DNA from: Bacteroidaceae bacterium
Lineage (GTDB): Bacteria; Bacteroidota; Bacteroidia; Bacteroidales; Bacteroidaceae
Direction: 5' to 3'
Length of the DNA: 64,000 nucleotides
Assembly: GCA_017465905.1 (NCBI GenBank)
Contig: JAFTVE010000008.1
Span: forward strand, 20,294-84,293
In this document: in pieces, positions 8,881 through 18,267 of the stretch
Numbering within the stretch: the first letter of the stretch is position 1
How the letters are laid out: each line of letters starts with the position of its first letter
Translations under genes and position numbers: made by a program
Notes under the pieces: model-generated
Database searches by the model: none
Told to the model about the DNA's origin: nothing
The model's input: the letters and a program-made list of their open reading frames with translations, nothing else

Positions 8881-10896
8881 ATGAAAAAGACATTTTCTCT
8901 CTTGACACTTTGCTTAGGCTTGTGTTGTGTGTCGTGTTATGATGACACTGCGTTGGTACAGCGTATCGAAGCTCTGGAAACGACTCAGATTGCTTCCATT
9001 AATGAGCAGATTGGTGCAATAAGGTCGTCTATTGCTGATTTGGAGGCAACTGACAGGGAACTGGATGCTGTCATTAAGGTATTGGAAGGGCAGGATGCTG
9101 CTCTGCAGGCCGATGTGGAGGAACTGAAGGCTGCTGATGCAGCTCTGGATGACAGAATTGCAGAGTTGAAGGCGTATGCCGAGGCTGAACTGGCATCAAC
9201 GAAGGATTGGACAAGCGCTACGTTCGCTACTCTCGATCAGTATGAAGCCACGTGTGCCGAGGTGGCAGCGGTCAAGGTGCTCATCGATGACTTGGCGACA
9301 AGCCTCAAGCAGTCTATTGCCGATGCGGTAGCTGCATCAGAGGCGGGACTGAAGGATTGGGTGAACGAACAACTGACCGGTTATTGGACTATTGCCGAGA
9401 CGCAGGCCAAGCTTGACGGACTGAGGGGCGATGCCGAAAAGGAGTTTGCAGCCATTGAGGCCGACCTGCGGACTGCCGCCGATGAACTCACTGCTGCCTA
9501 CAAGAGCGCTATCGCCGAGGCCATTGCGACCTCGGATGGCAAGTTGTCGACAAAGATTGACGAGGTAAATGCTGCGTTGGAAAAGGATATCGCCGATATT
9601 GAGGCCAGGCTGACTGCCGTAGAGGAAAAGCTGGCTGTGCTCACCCGCGAGTTTGCCATCACGTTTAACGATACGGAGATAGGCGTTGTTGCCGGTGGAG
9701 TGACATCGGTAGGTTATACGATTATAGGAGCTACGGATAAGACTACCGTTAAAGCATTTGGTCAGAATGGCTGGAGTGCACGCGTCGTTCCCGACGGGAC
9801 GGACAAGGGAACCATCACTGTCACCGCTCCCGACCCGATTACCGATGAGGAGATCATCGTGCTGGTATACGATGGTGAGTATCGTACCATTATGAGTACT
9901 GTCAGCTTCGCGAAGGGGTATGCCACGCCATCGCGAGCCGCAGTAGAACTTGGTGCCGAAGCCGACACTGTGAGTATTGAATTGACTTCGAACCTCAGCT
10001 GCCACGTGTCTATTCCCGAGGATGCCCAAAGCTGGTTGTCTGTAGTGGAGCCCGATGCTACTCGTGCTGTCAGGACGGAGACAATCCATTTTGCCTGCAC
10101 TGAGTGTATCGGTGGCATTCGCAAGGCGACAGTGACGTTTGCGGACGATGCTGGTGTTGCTATCTCTACCATGGTGTTTGTTCAGCAGGGAAGCGCTGTA
10201 GAGGTTACCTTGACTGAGGCCGGTACCTTGGAATCAAAGATTGATGCGAGCCTTTATCGTGATATCAAGGGGTTGGTAATCAATGGCCCGATAAACGGTA
10301 CGGATATTCCTGTCATTAGAAAAATGATAAACCTCGAAATCCTTGATATGAGCAATGCAACGATTGTAGCGGGAGGCGATGCATATGTCGAAAATTATTA
10401 TACAGAAGATGATGTCATTGGCGACTATATGTTTGCAAGAGTTGGATTGATAGAAGTTATACTCCCATCTACAGTGGCGAGGATAGGTGAATACGCATTC
10501 TTGGAGTGTAAATCATTGGAATCAATTAATATTCCATCATCTGTGAAGGAAATTGGTGTCAGTGCGTTTTGGGATGCATATGCTTTAAAATATTTTACAT
10601 TGCCGGAAGGGTTGGAGGTTATTGGAGACGTATCATTGGGCTCTTCAGAGGTGTTGGAAAGTTTGGTAATCCCTAGTACTGTAAAATATATAGGAGCAAA
10701 TGCTTTTACTTTTGCTAGTATTGGAGAAATTCACCTTAAAGCGTTGCCTGAAACATTGACAGAGATACATGAAAACATATTTGGATATTGTCAAACTAAC
10801 GTGTACGATGAGGCGATACTTTATATCCCTAAAGGAACGCTTGATGCATATTCGGGTACCGACTTTGGACGGTTCAAGAATATTGTCGAGGAATAA
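8881..10896 (+). CDS. Surface lipoprotein with long coiled coil, Ig-like region and BspA-type LRR
   Basis: 671 residues. Signal peptide with lipobox LCCVSC; the lipidated Cys is residue 19. Residues about 25-260 are Ala/Glu/Asp-rich coiled coil with repeated ADVEELKAADAALDDRIAEL-like heptads, probably a stalk. About 265-440 are beta-sandwich, with a BACON-like stretch that includes SCHVSIPEDAQSWLSVVEPD. About 445-671 are LRR_5/BspA repeats (CKSLESINIPSSVKEIG). The LRR part resembles the ectodomain of the kinase encoded divergently 186 bp away. Base composition drops to clearly AT-rich from about 10330, at the start of the LRR part, suggesting domain replacement. Confidence 0.75.
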   Translation: MKKTFSLLTLCLGLCCVSCYDDTALVQRIEALETTQIASINEQIGAIRSSIADLEATDRELDAVIKVLEGQDAALQADVEELKAADAALDDRIAELKAYAEAELASTKDWTSATFATLDQYEATCAEVAAVKVLIDDLATSLKQSIADAVAASEAGLKDWVNEQLTGYWTIAETQAKLDGLRGDAEKEFAAIEADLRTAADELTAAYKSAIAEAIATSDGKLSTKIDEVNAALEKDIADIEARLTAVEEKLAVLTREFAITFNDTEIGVVAGGVTSVGYTIIGATDKTTVKAFGQNGWSARVVPDGTDKGTITVTAPDPITDEEIIVLVYDGEYRTIMSTVSFAKGYATPSRAAVELGAEADTVSIELTSNLSCHVSIPEDAQSWLSVVEPDATRAVRTETIHFACTECIGGIRKATVTFADDAGVAISTMVFVQQGSAVEVTLTEAGTLESKIDASLYRDIKGLVINGPINGTDIPVIRKMINLEILDMSNATIVAGGDAYVENYYTEDDVIGDYMFARVGLIEVILPSTVARIGEYAFLECKSLESINIPSSVKEIGVSAFWDAYALKYFTLPEGLEVIGDVSLGSSEVLESLVIPSTVKYIGANAFTFASIGEIHLKALPETLTEIHENIFGYCQTNVYDEAILYIPKGTLDAYSGTDFGRFKNIVEE

Positions 10897-10906
10897 TCAC
10901 TGATTC

Positions 10907-10952
10907 ATTGGCGGAGCTGAACAGTTGAAACTTGCTGTTTGGTTCCGCCAAT
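10907..10952 (+). terminator. Hairpin after the LRR lipoprotein gene
   Basis: ATTGGCGGA (10907-10915) pairs with TCCGCCAAT (10944-10952), with an inner AACAG/CTGTT pair. Only TTAGTTT follows, so it may be a partial terminator or an mRNA-stabilising stem allowing some read-through into the protease gene. Confidence 0.55.
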
Positions 10953-10991
10953 TAGTTTATCGATATCATAATAAACCCAGAAATAACAATT

Positions 10992-13900
10992 ATGAAGAGA
11001 CAAGTACTATGGATCGCTGTTGCTATGTTGGCTGCATCAACATCGCTTGTTGCACAATCGAGCAACAATGTGGACGAAGTCGTAAGGATTGAACGTCACA
11101 CTGCACGGAATTACCGTGAGGGAGAGATGATTGTCAAGTTCAAACCTACTGGCGCAGCACGCATGCAATCGCTTACTCGCGGTGTTAGTGCTGGAGTAAA
11201 CAAAGTGGATGAGGTGTTCAGCGAACTGGGTGTCACTGCCAGTGAGCAGTTGATGCCACTGAGTGGAACCAAGGTGATGCCGCGTGCCAAAGCTTTACGC
11301 TCGGTAAGTGGAAAGAGTATCGAGGATAGTGATATGAGCCAGCTCTACCGACTCACTTTCGATGCAACAAAGGTCAATGTATATGAAGCTGTGGACAAAC
11401 TGGCCGCTCTCGATGAAGTAGAGTATGCCGAGCCTAACTATGTGGTGTATGCGCTCTCTACGGGCGAGGTCACTGCTGCCGATAAGGCCGATGATCCATT
11501 GAAGGGCGAGCAATGGGGTCACGGCCAGCTGAAGCTCGACTTCCTTCAGAAGCAGAAACCCCTTACCGACAAGCGCCCCGTGATCGCTATCCTTGATACG
11601 GGTATTGATATCGAGCATCCCGACCTGAAAGACAATATCTGGACCAACGAGGTCGAGCTCAATGGTGCCGAGGGTGACGATGATGATAACAATGGCTTTG
11701 CCGACGACCTCCACGGCTGGGACTTTGTGAACCAGACTGCTCGCCTCGGTGATTGGAACGGCCATGGTACCCACTGTGCGGGTATTGCAGCAGCCGTAGG
11801 TAAGAACGGTATTGGTATTACAGGTGCCAACCCCGATGCACTCATCATGCCGGTTACTGTGATGCAAAGTGATGGTACGGGTGATGTGGCTACCATTATC
11901 AAAGGTATTGACTATGCAGCAGCCAACGGTGCCGACGTCATCAGTATGAGTATTGGTGGTTATGGATATTCTATTGCCGAGGAACAAGCCTTGGCCAAGG
12001 CTTACAGCACGGCGGTGCTGGTGGCTGCTGCAGGTAATGACTGTGTGGTAATAGGACCTCCCGATTCTCCAACAGGGACATGCTCCGTTTGTTATAAGCC
12101 TGGGGCTCCAATGTTTCCTGCTGCATTTACTTTTGTATTAGGAGTAGAAGCAAGCGACACCGAAAGTCATAGAGCAGGGTTTAGCAACTATGATCCTGAT
12201 GGGCCAGTCTTTTCGTACTATTCTGAGGAAAAACTGTACAATTATGAACTCCGTGCTCCAGGCGCTTCTATCATGAGTACTTACCCTGGTGGTAAGTACA
12301 AGAAGCTCAGCGGAACTTCCATGGCCTGTCCTTATATAGCTGGTGGTCTCTCGCGTTTGCTTCAAACGAAGGAGTATAGCAGTTGGGAAGTGCTCTTCGG
12401 TGACTTGATTCACACTCGTAAGTTGAATAATTATGGTGATGTAGACTTTGAGGCTGCCTATAAGATTACGGATGAAGACCGCAAACCTACTCTTTGGCTT
12501 GTAGGCTACGAACTGAAGGATACGATTGAGGGAGATGGTGATGGTCGTCCCGATGCAGGCGAAACGATAGCATTTTATCCCATACTGCGCAACGACTGGG
12601 GACAAGCCGAAGATGTAACCTTCTCATTGGAAGTGGGGGAAAACGAAGACCCCACTATCGTGGAGATAATTGACACAGACGTTCCTTTGGGTAAGTCGTT
12701 GAGTAGTTATGCGAAAGCTAAAAGTACAAATCCATTGCGCTTCAAAGTAAATGCAGATTGTGCCGACGGTCGCCATATTCGTCTGGTATTACGCACGACT
12801 TGTGATAATATCGCCGAAGAATTAGTTCAGGAAATTACTATTACTGTAGAAAATGGAGTAGAAATAGGTGGAATGATTACAGAAGATATGACATTATATC
12901 CGAATCAACATTATATAGTCACTCGCCCATTGGCTGTTCCAGAAGGTGTTACATTGACGATAAAACCTGGAACGGTGTTGGAGTTCAGAGATGATATTGG
13001 ACTCTCTGTTGCAGGAAAGATTGATTGTCACGGAGCGCCAGATAGTATAATCATATTTACCAATAACAATGCGAATGATATATGGTCTCCAGATGAATTC
13101 AATTTTGGCGTAGGGAATCATATATCATATGTGCAGTTTGATGGCTTAGAGGCCAATATCTTGGTAGAGAAAGCGACTGACTGTATCGTTATTAATAATT
13201 TTGGAAAAGAAAGTATTATAACAGGAGGACAATGGGACAGGACAAATTATTTTTATAATACTGCAATATCCTCAGTCGTTGTGGGAGAATCTTTTGGAAA
13301 TAATAATATTATATCCAATACCTTATTGAATGGAGCCTTGAATAATCATAATGAAATGGAGATACAAACGAGGACTTCTTATAATAGCAATATTTTTAAC
13401 AATATCAATGAAGTAGGTGATGGGTATAATGCCGCAATAAAGTCTTCGACGCCGACAATTTTAGAATTAGCAAATATTTATTTAGGAAGTAAAAATGAGA
13501 ATCATGTTCGAAAGGGAATTTGGGATATGTACCATCCTGTCTTTCCTGTAGGTTTTGGTATGATTGACTTTAATACTGCTTCTTCTGTTCCTTCTGCAGA
13601 TGCTCATGGCATCGTTTGGAAAGTTGTGGTTAATGGCTGCGATGCTCAAGATGAGTTTGATCAGGTGCCACCACTAGGTGTTGGTAAACATAAGTTTGAG
13701 GTATACTTCAATCGTCCGATGAATAAAGAGGTTGCACCGATAATTGCTATGGGCGTGCGTCCTCCCTATACATCACATACTATAGCTGAAGATGGTAGTT
13801 GGAACGAAGAGGGAACAATCTATACTGTATACCTGACAGTTACAGGTAAAACAGGAGCCGATGGACTTAACCGTATATGTGTGGCCGAAGCTGAAGATAA

Positions 13901-15119
13901 TGAATACTTTGAGATTCCGATAGAAAACATGCGTTTCAATGTAGAGGTTGCTGCTGCAGGAAGTATGGCGACTGGTCTGATGGCAGAGGCTGGACTTGGT
14001 AAAGTGTCTCTCACTTGGGAAACCGATGAAGAGGACTTTGCCGACCTATTGGGTTATAATATATATAGGTACACAGACCTTGTTGACTCTACATACGTAG
14101 AATGGGACGAAGACGGAAATTGGATCGACCAATGGATTGTCACAGGCGATACTACAATTATTAATTCCGCAGTTCTCGACTCTGAAGAAACTTCTTTTGT
14201 AGACTACGATGTGGAACCGGGTACAACATACTATTATGTAATCAAGCAACTTACCACTTCACTAAACAGTCATGCCTTGAGCAGTGCTGTGGCAGCCACA
14301 CCGCTCACCGCACAGAAGGGCGATGCCAACGGCTCCATGAATGTGGATATTGCCGACGTGGTGACCGAAGTGGCCTATATCACCTACCAAGACCCACAAC
14401 CCTTTATCTTCGAGGCTGCCGATGTGAACAGCGACCAGAAGGTGAACGTGCTTGACGTGGTGGGTACCATAGGTATCATTACTACTCCTGCCGAAATAGG
14501 CGTAAGTGGTATCGACAATGAGCCCGTGCGCTACTACGTGCAGGATGGTGTGCTCTATATGGAGAACACACAGCTGCTGGGCGGTGTGCAGGTCCGCCTT
14601 TGTGTAGCTAAGGGCACAGCGATTACGGCACTCGAAGCACTCGCAGGCATGGAGCAGACCAGCGTGTGGACCTCCGACGCTGAGTATCTCTTCCTCGCTT
14701 ACTCGATGAGCGGGCGCAGCATCCCTGCCGGTACACACGCTCTGTTGCAGATTGGCTCTGAGGCGGTAGTGACCGAGATGGTGCTCTCTGACACCAAGGG
14801 CAAGAATATCACTGCTGTAGATGGAAATGCCACCGGCATAGGCAAGGTAGAGGCCGTGCAGCTGCAGATGCCTTCGCCCAACCCCTTCACCACGCTGCTC
14901 CAGGTGCCCTACACCATAGGTAAGAGCGGTAGCCACGAGGTGACCATCGCCTTCAGCGATATGGCAGGCCGCACCATCGATGCATACCATACGGTGAACA
15001 CACCGGGCGAGTATACCTATACTTGGAATCCCCGTGCATTGCAGAAGGGGCTGTATCTCGTGAGCCTTTATCTCGATGGCGAGCTGATGCAGACGGTGAA
15101 GGTGATTTGTAATAATTGA
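10992..15119 (+). CDS. Secreted subtilisin-family (S8) protease with dockerin, cohesin-like module and type IX sorting domain
   Basis: 1375 residues. Order: signal peptide (1-21); propeptide-like region (about 40-150); S8 catalytic domain with Asp202 in AILDTGIDIEHPD, His258 in NGHGTHCAG and Ser443 in SGTSMACPYIAGG; a beta-helix-like region (about 640-830); a further beta domain; an FN3-like domain (about 990-1105); a dockerin type I pair at about 1106-1165 with Ca-binding loops GDANGSMNVDIADVV and ADVNSDQKVNVLDVV; a cohesin-like beta domain (about 1166-1290) with VVTEMVLSDTKGKN; and a C-terminal sorting domain starting PNPFTT and ending in GLYLVSLYLDGELMQTVKV. The segment around 12880-13560 is much more AT-rich than the flanks. 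It is followed 28 bp later by the cohesin-like scaffold gene. Active protease is likely since the triad is intact. Confidence 0.88.
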   Translation: MKRQVLWIAVAMLAASTSLVAQSSNNVDEVVRIERHTARNYREGEMIVKFKPTGAARMQSLTRGVSAGVNKVDEVFSELGVTASEQLMPLSGTKVMPRAKALRSVSGKSIEDSDMSQLYRLTFDATKVNVYEAVDKLAALDEVEYAEPNYVVYALSTGEVTAADKADDPLKGEQWGHGQLKLDFLQKQKPLTDKRPVIAILDTGIDIEHPDLKDNIWTNEVELNGAEGDDDDNNGFADDLHGWDFVNQTARLGDWNGHGTHCAGIAAAVGKNGIGITGANPDALIMPVTVMQSDGTGDVATIIKGIDYAAANGADVISMSIGGYGYSIAEEQALAKAYSTAVLVAAAGNDCVVIGPPDSPTGTCSVCYKPGAPMFPAAFTFVLGVEASDTESHRAGFSNYDPDGPVFSYYSEEKLYNYELRAPGASIMSTYPGGKYKKLSGTSMACPYIAGGLSRLLQTKEYSSWEVLFGDLIHTRKLNNYGDVDFEAAYKITDEDRKPTLWLVGYELKDTIEGDGDGRPDAGETIAFYPILRNDWGQAEDVTFSLEVGENEDPTIVEIIDTDVPLGKSLSSYAKAKSTNPLRFKVNADCADGRHIRLVLRTTCDNIAEELVQEITITVENGVEIGGMITEDMTLYPNQHYIVTRPLAVPEGVTLTIKPGTVLEFRDDIGLSVAGKIDCHGAPDSIIIFTNNNANDIWSPDEFNFGVGNHISYVQFDGLEANILVEKATDCIVINNFGKESIITGGQWDRTNYFYNTAISSVVVGESFGNNNIISNTLLNGALNNHNEMEIQTRTSYNSNIFNNINEVGDGYNAAIKSSTPTILELANIYLGSKNENHVRKGIWDMYHPVFPVGFGMIDFNTASSVPSADAHGIVWKVVVNGCDAQDEFDQVPPLGVGKHKFEVYFNRPMNKEVAPIIAMGVRPPYTSHTIAEDGSWNEEGTIYTVYLTVTGKTGADGLNRICVAEAEDNEYFEIPIENMRFNVEVAAAGSMATGLMAEAGLGKVSLTWETDEEDFADLLGYNIYRYTDLVDSTYVEWDEDGNWIDQWIVTGDTTIINSAVLDSEETSFVDYDVEPGTTYYYVIKQLTTSLNSHALSSAVAATPLTAQKGDANGSMNVDIADVVTEVAYITYQDPQPFIFEAADVNSDQKVNVLDVVGTIGIITTPAEIGVSGIDNEPVRYYVQDGVLYMENTQLLGGVQVRLCVAKGTAITALEALAGMEQTSVWTSDAEYLFLAYSMSGRSIPAGTHALLQIGSEAVVTEMVLSDTKGKNITAVDGNATGIGKVEAVQLQMPSPNPFTTLLQVPYTIGKSGSHEVTIAFSDMAGRTIDAYHTVNTPGEYTYTWNPRALQKGLYLVSLYLDGELMQTVKVICNN

Positions 15120-15147
15120 CTATTGACAAATCACAATTGACAATTTT
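15120..15147. repeat. Short ATTGACAAATCACAATTGAC repeat between protease and scaffold genes
   Basis: The 28-bp gap consists of TGACTATTGACAAATCACAA and related words. The same ATTGACAAATCACAATTGAC word recurs inside the downstream gene at 18132-18151. It is one of several occurrences of an ATTGACAATT-type family in the window. Confidence 0.7.
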
Positions 15148-18100
15148 ATGAAACGAACGATTATAAGTTGCTTGATGGCAGTGGGCGTGTGGCTCACTGC
15201 CACAGCAGCCAACACCGTGACGTTGACCTCCGTGCAGGGACATCCTACCGATGAGGTAGAGGTGACCGTGACACTCACTGGCGAGTCGGCGGTGACGGCC
15301 ATAGAACTGCTGGTGCCACTGGGCGATATGCTGCGCTACGTAGATGACTCGGCTGTGCTCAGCACGGAGCGCGCCGACGGACACACCCTGACGGCTGCCG
15401 AGCAGGATGGCAAACTGAGCATGGTGATATTCAGCCCAACCTTGGCGCCGCTCAAAGGAGTGGATGGTGAGCTGTGCCGCTTCAAGGTGAAATTAGGCAA
15501 GGAGCCTGCCGACTATACGCTGACTCCCGAAGTGGTGATGAGCGATGTCAGTGGCAACGCACTCACCTGCAGTGTGGAGAGCGGAGTGGTAACCCTGCTG
15601 TCGCCCAAGATAGAGGTGACTACACCCACCATCGACTATGGCCGCGTGCCCATACGCGACGAATATACCCATACGCTTAGCGTATATAATAGGGGTAACG
15701 AGCCACTGGAGATTACGGGCATCACCTTTGACAACAGCGACCTCACGGCATTGCCCGCGACCTACACCATAGCAGCCGGAAGTACACAGGACTTTACGCT
15801 CACCTATGCCCCGCTACAGCGTGGCACGGTGACAAGCAACGTGACTATCACCAGCAACGCCATCAACCCCAAGGCGGGCAAGGCGGTGGTGACGGCACAG
15901 CCCTTCTCGGTGAACGAACTGCATGTGCAGCATGCCGAGGGTATATCGGATGAGGAGGTGACCGTGGTGCTGAAGATGAACAATATGGAGCCTATCGCCG
16001 GTGCGCAGTGCGAGTTCACCCTGCCCGAAGCACTGAAATATGTGGAGGGCAGCGCAGCGGCAGGAAACCGTTGTAGCGGCACCGACCACAAGGCTACGGG
16101 CGTGGTGCAAGGTGACAAGTTGACCCTACTGCTCTACTCGGTATCCAACGCTACGCTGCCCGAGGGTGATGGCGAATTGATGACTTTCCGTGTGCGCCTT
16201 GACGGGCAGAGCGGTTGGTATGAACTCAATCCGCAAGAGGTGGTGCTGAGCAATGCAACAATGGAGAATATGACTTCGGCAACTTCGGGCGAGTATGTGG
16301 TGATACAGAGCCCCTCGTTCAGTGGAAACAGCACGCTGGAGTTTGGCGACACGCCCGTCACACAAAAGGCTACAGCTACCTATGCTATATATAATAGTAG
16401 TGAGGTAAACCTGACGATAAACAAGGTAACCTTCCTCGCCGAAGGATATGCCGTGGAGCAGAGTCTGCCTCTGACCATCGCCCCTAGGGAAAGCAAGAAG
16501 CTGACAGTGGTGTATACTCCCACTACTGAAGGCGAGCACAAGACAACAATGCAGGTCTACACCAACGACCCGGACAATCGCATGAAGTCGGTGGCACTGT
16601 CTGGCAGGGTGTATGAACCGAACCATATCATTGTAAGTGGTGACAATACACGTGAGGGTTACCAATTTGCTTTCGCACTTGACAACTACACCGATATTGT
16701 AGCTATACAGATGAATGTGAAGTGGCTGTCGGGGATGAAGACCTCAATGGATAAACTTAAGATTACGGAGCGATTAAAGGGACATTCGTATCTGGTTACG
16801 GACATTGGTGAGGGCAACTATCAGATATTGGTGTACTCAATGGCTAATGCTCCGATTACAGGAACAAACGGAACGTTGTTTACACTGGACTACATAGCGG
16901 AAGAGGGTGTAATTTATCAGGACACGGAACTGCGCGTGACGGATATCGTGCTGAGCGATGCGAAGGGCAATAACTATGTGTCGGACGGCGAAGTGGTTGC
17001 TGCAGCTACGTTTACGAGTTTTACGTTGCGCTTTGTCGTGGAGGGTGAGACTGTCGGTGAGCAGTTTGTTAGGGCTGGTGCTGCGGTTGTTGCTCCCGAA
17101 GTGGAAGAGCGTGTAGGGCACTCCTTCGTATGGACAGGACTGCCACAAACAATGCCAGGCAATGATGTTACAGTTACCGGAGCATATACTGCTAACTCCT
17201 ACACCGTAACCTATATGGTAGACGGTGAGCTGTACAAGACTGAAAGCTACGCTTACGGCTCTGCGATTACCGCTGCGGAGGCTCCCACCAAGGAGGGACA
17301 CTCCTTCAGCGGATGGAGTGAAATTCCTGCCACAATGCCAGCGAAGGATGTAACTGTAACAGGCTACTTCACCATAAACAAGTACCTCGTGACCTTCAAG
17401 GTGGGCGATGAGATGATAGCTGCCGATTCACTTGAATATGGTGCTGCAATCGTAGCACCCGATGCTCCCGACCGTGAAGGCTATACCTTTGATGGCTGGG
17501 GCGAGATGGCAGAGACGGTGCCTGCCAGTGATGTGACATATGAGGGAAGCTATACCATAAATAGCTACCAGTTGACCTATGTTGTGGATGGGGAAACTGT
17601 AAAGAGCGACTCTGTGGTTTATGGTACGGCCATCGTGGCACTGGAAGAGCCCACCAAGGAGGGCCATACTTTCAGCGGATGGAATGAGGTGCATGCTACG
17701 ATGCCAGCCAAGGATGTAACTGTAACAGGCTACTTCACCATAAACAAGTATCTCGTGACCTTCAAGATAGGCGATGAGGTGATAGCTGCCGATTCACTTG
17801 AATATGGTGCTGCAATCGTAGCACCCGATGCTCCCGACCGTGAAGGTTATACCTTTGATGGCTGGGGCGAGGTGGCAGAGACGGTGCCTGCCAGTGATGT
17901 GACATATGAGGGAAGCTATACCGTAAATATATATAAGGTGTACTACTATGTAGACGAAGAATTGGTGCATACAGCAGAGGTCGCTTACGGAGAGCCTATT
18001 TCTGAATATGTATATGAGCCTACTGAAGAGGGCTACACCTTCCTTGGTTGGATAGGAGATACCTACGAGACGATGCCAGCTCATGATGTGACCTATACAG

Positions 18101-18246
18101 CGAATATAGACAATGGCATAGAGCAATTGACAATTGACAAATCACAATTGACATTTTATGACCTCAAGGGCCGTAAGGTGACGGATACCGAGAATCTGAT
18201 GGGTGGTATCTATATCGTGAACGGCAAGAAGGTTGTGACTAAGTAG
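15148..18246 (+). CDS. Secreted scaffold-like protein: three cohesin-like modules, two ASH domains, internalin-type B repeats
   Basis: 1032 residues. Signal peptide 1-21. Cohesin-like modules at about 22-155, 255-388 and 490-622, each ending in a VV(M/L)S(D/N)A-type strand (VVMSDVSGN, VVLSNATMEN, IVLSDAKGN) after a GELxxFxV strand. Between them are ASH/choice-of-anchor domains (about 156-253, 388-490) with PTIDYGRVPI and STLEFGDTPV. About 625-990 holds six Listeria-Bacteroides (InlB) B repeats with EGHSFSGW/EGYTFDGW cores. The tail (about 990-1032) ends in YDLKGRKV and GIYIVNGKKVVTK, a short sorting-type C-terminus. It directly follows the dockerin protease. Cohesin assignment rests on visible strand patterns and needs a profile search. 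Confidence 0.72.
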   Translation: MKRTIISCLMAVGVWLTATAANTVTLTSVQGHPTDEVEVTVTLTGESAVTAIELLVPLGDMLRYVDDSAVLSTERADGHTLTAAEQDGKLSMVIFSPTLAPLKGVDGELCRFKVKLGKEPADYTLTPEVVMSDVSGNALTCSVESGVVTLLSPKIEVTTPTIDYGRVPIRDEYTHTLSVYNRGNEPLEITGITFDNSDLTALPATYTIAAGSTQDFTLTYAPLQRGTVTSNVTITSNAINPKAGKAVVTAQPFSVNELHVQHAEGISDEEVTVVLKMNNMEPIAGAQCEFTLPEALKYVEGSAAAGNRCSGTDHKATGVVQGDKLTLLLYSVSNATLPEGDGELMTFRVRLDGQSGWYELNPQEVVLSNATMENMTSATSGEYVVIQSPSFSGNSTLEFGDTPVTQKATATYAIYNSSEVNLTINKVTFLAEGYAVEQSLPLTIAPRESKKLTVVYTPTTEGEHKTTMQVYTNDPDNRMKSVALSGRVYEPNHIIVSGDNTREGYQFAFALDNYTDIVAIQMNVKWLSGMKTSMDKLKITERLKGHSYLVTDIGEGNYQILVYSMANAPITGTNGTLFTLDYIAEEGVIYQDTELRVTDIVLSDAKGNNYVSDGEVVAAATFTSFTLRFVVEGETVGEQFVRAGAAVVAPEVEERVGHSFVWTGLPQTMPGNDVTVTGAYTANSYTVTYMVDGELYKTESYAYGSAITAAEAPTKEGHSFSGWSEIPATMPAKDVTVTGYFTINKYLVTFKVGDEMIAADSLEYGAAIVAPDAPDREGYTFDGWGEMAETVPASDVTYEGSYTINSYQLTYVVDGETVKSDSVVYGTAIVALEEPTKEGHTFSGWNEVHATMPAKDVTVTGYFTINKYLVTFKIGDEVIAADSLEYGAAIVAPDAPDREGYTFDGWGEVAETVPASDVTYEGSYTVNIYKVYYYVDEELVHTAEVAYGEPISEYVYEPTEEGYTFLGWIGDTYETMPAHDVTYTANIDNGIEQLTIDKSQLTFYDLKGRKVTDTENLMGGIYIVNGKKVVTK
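17338..17939 (+). repeat. Near-identical 366-bp tandem duplication inside the scaffold gene
   Basis: The block beginning GCCAGCGAAGGATGTAACTG at 17338 and running to about 17573 recurs at 17704-17939 with only a few substitutions. The period is 366 bp (122 codons, two B-repeat modules). High nucleotide identity indicates recent duplication or ongoing homogenisation and predicts length variation between strains. Confidence 0.85.
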
Positions 18247-18267
18247 TTCCTTATATAATATAGAATG

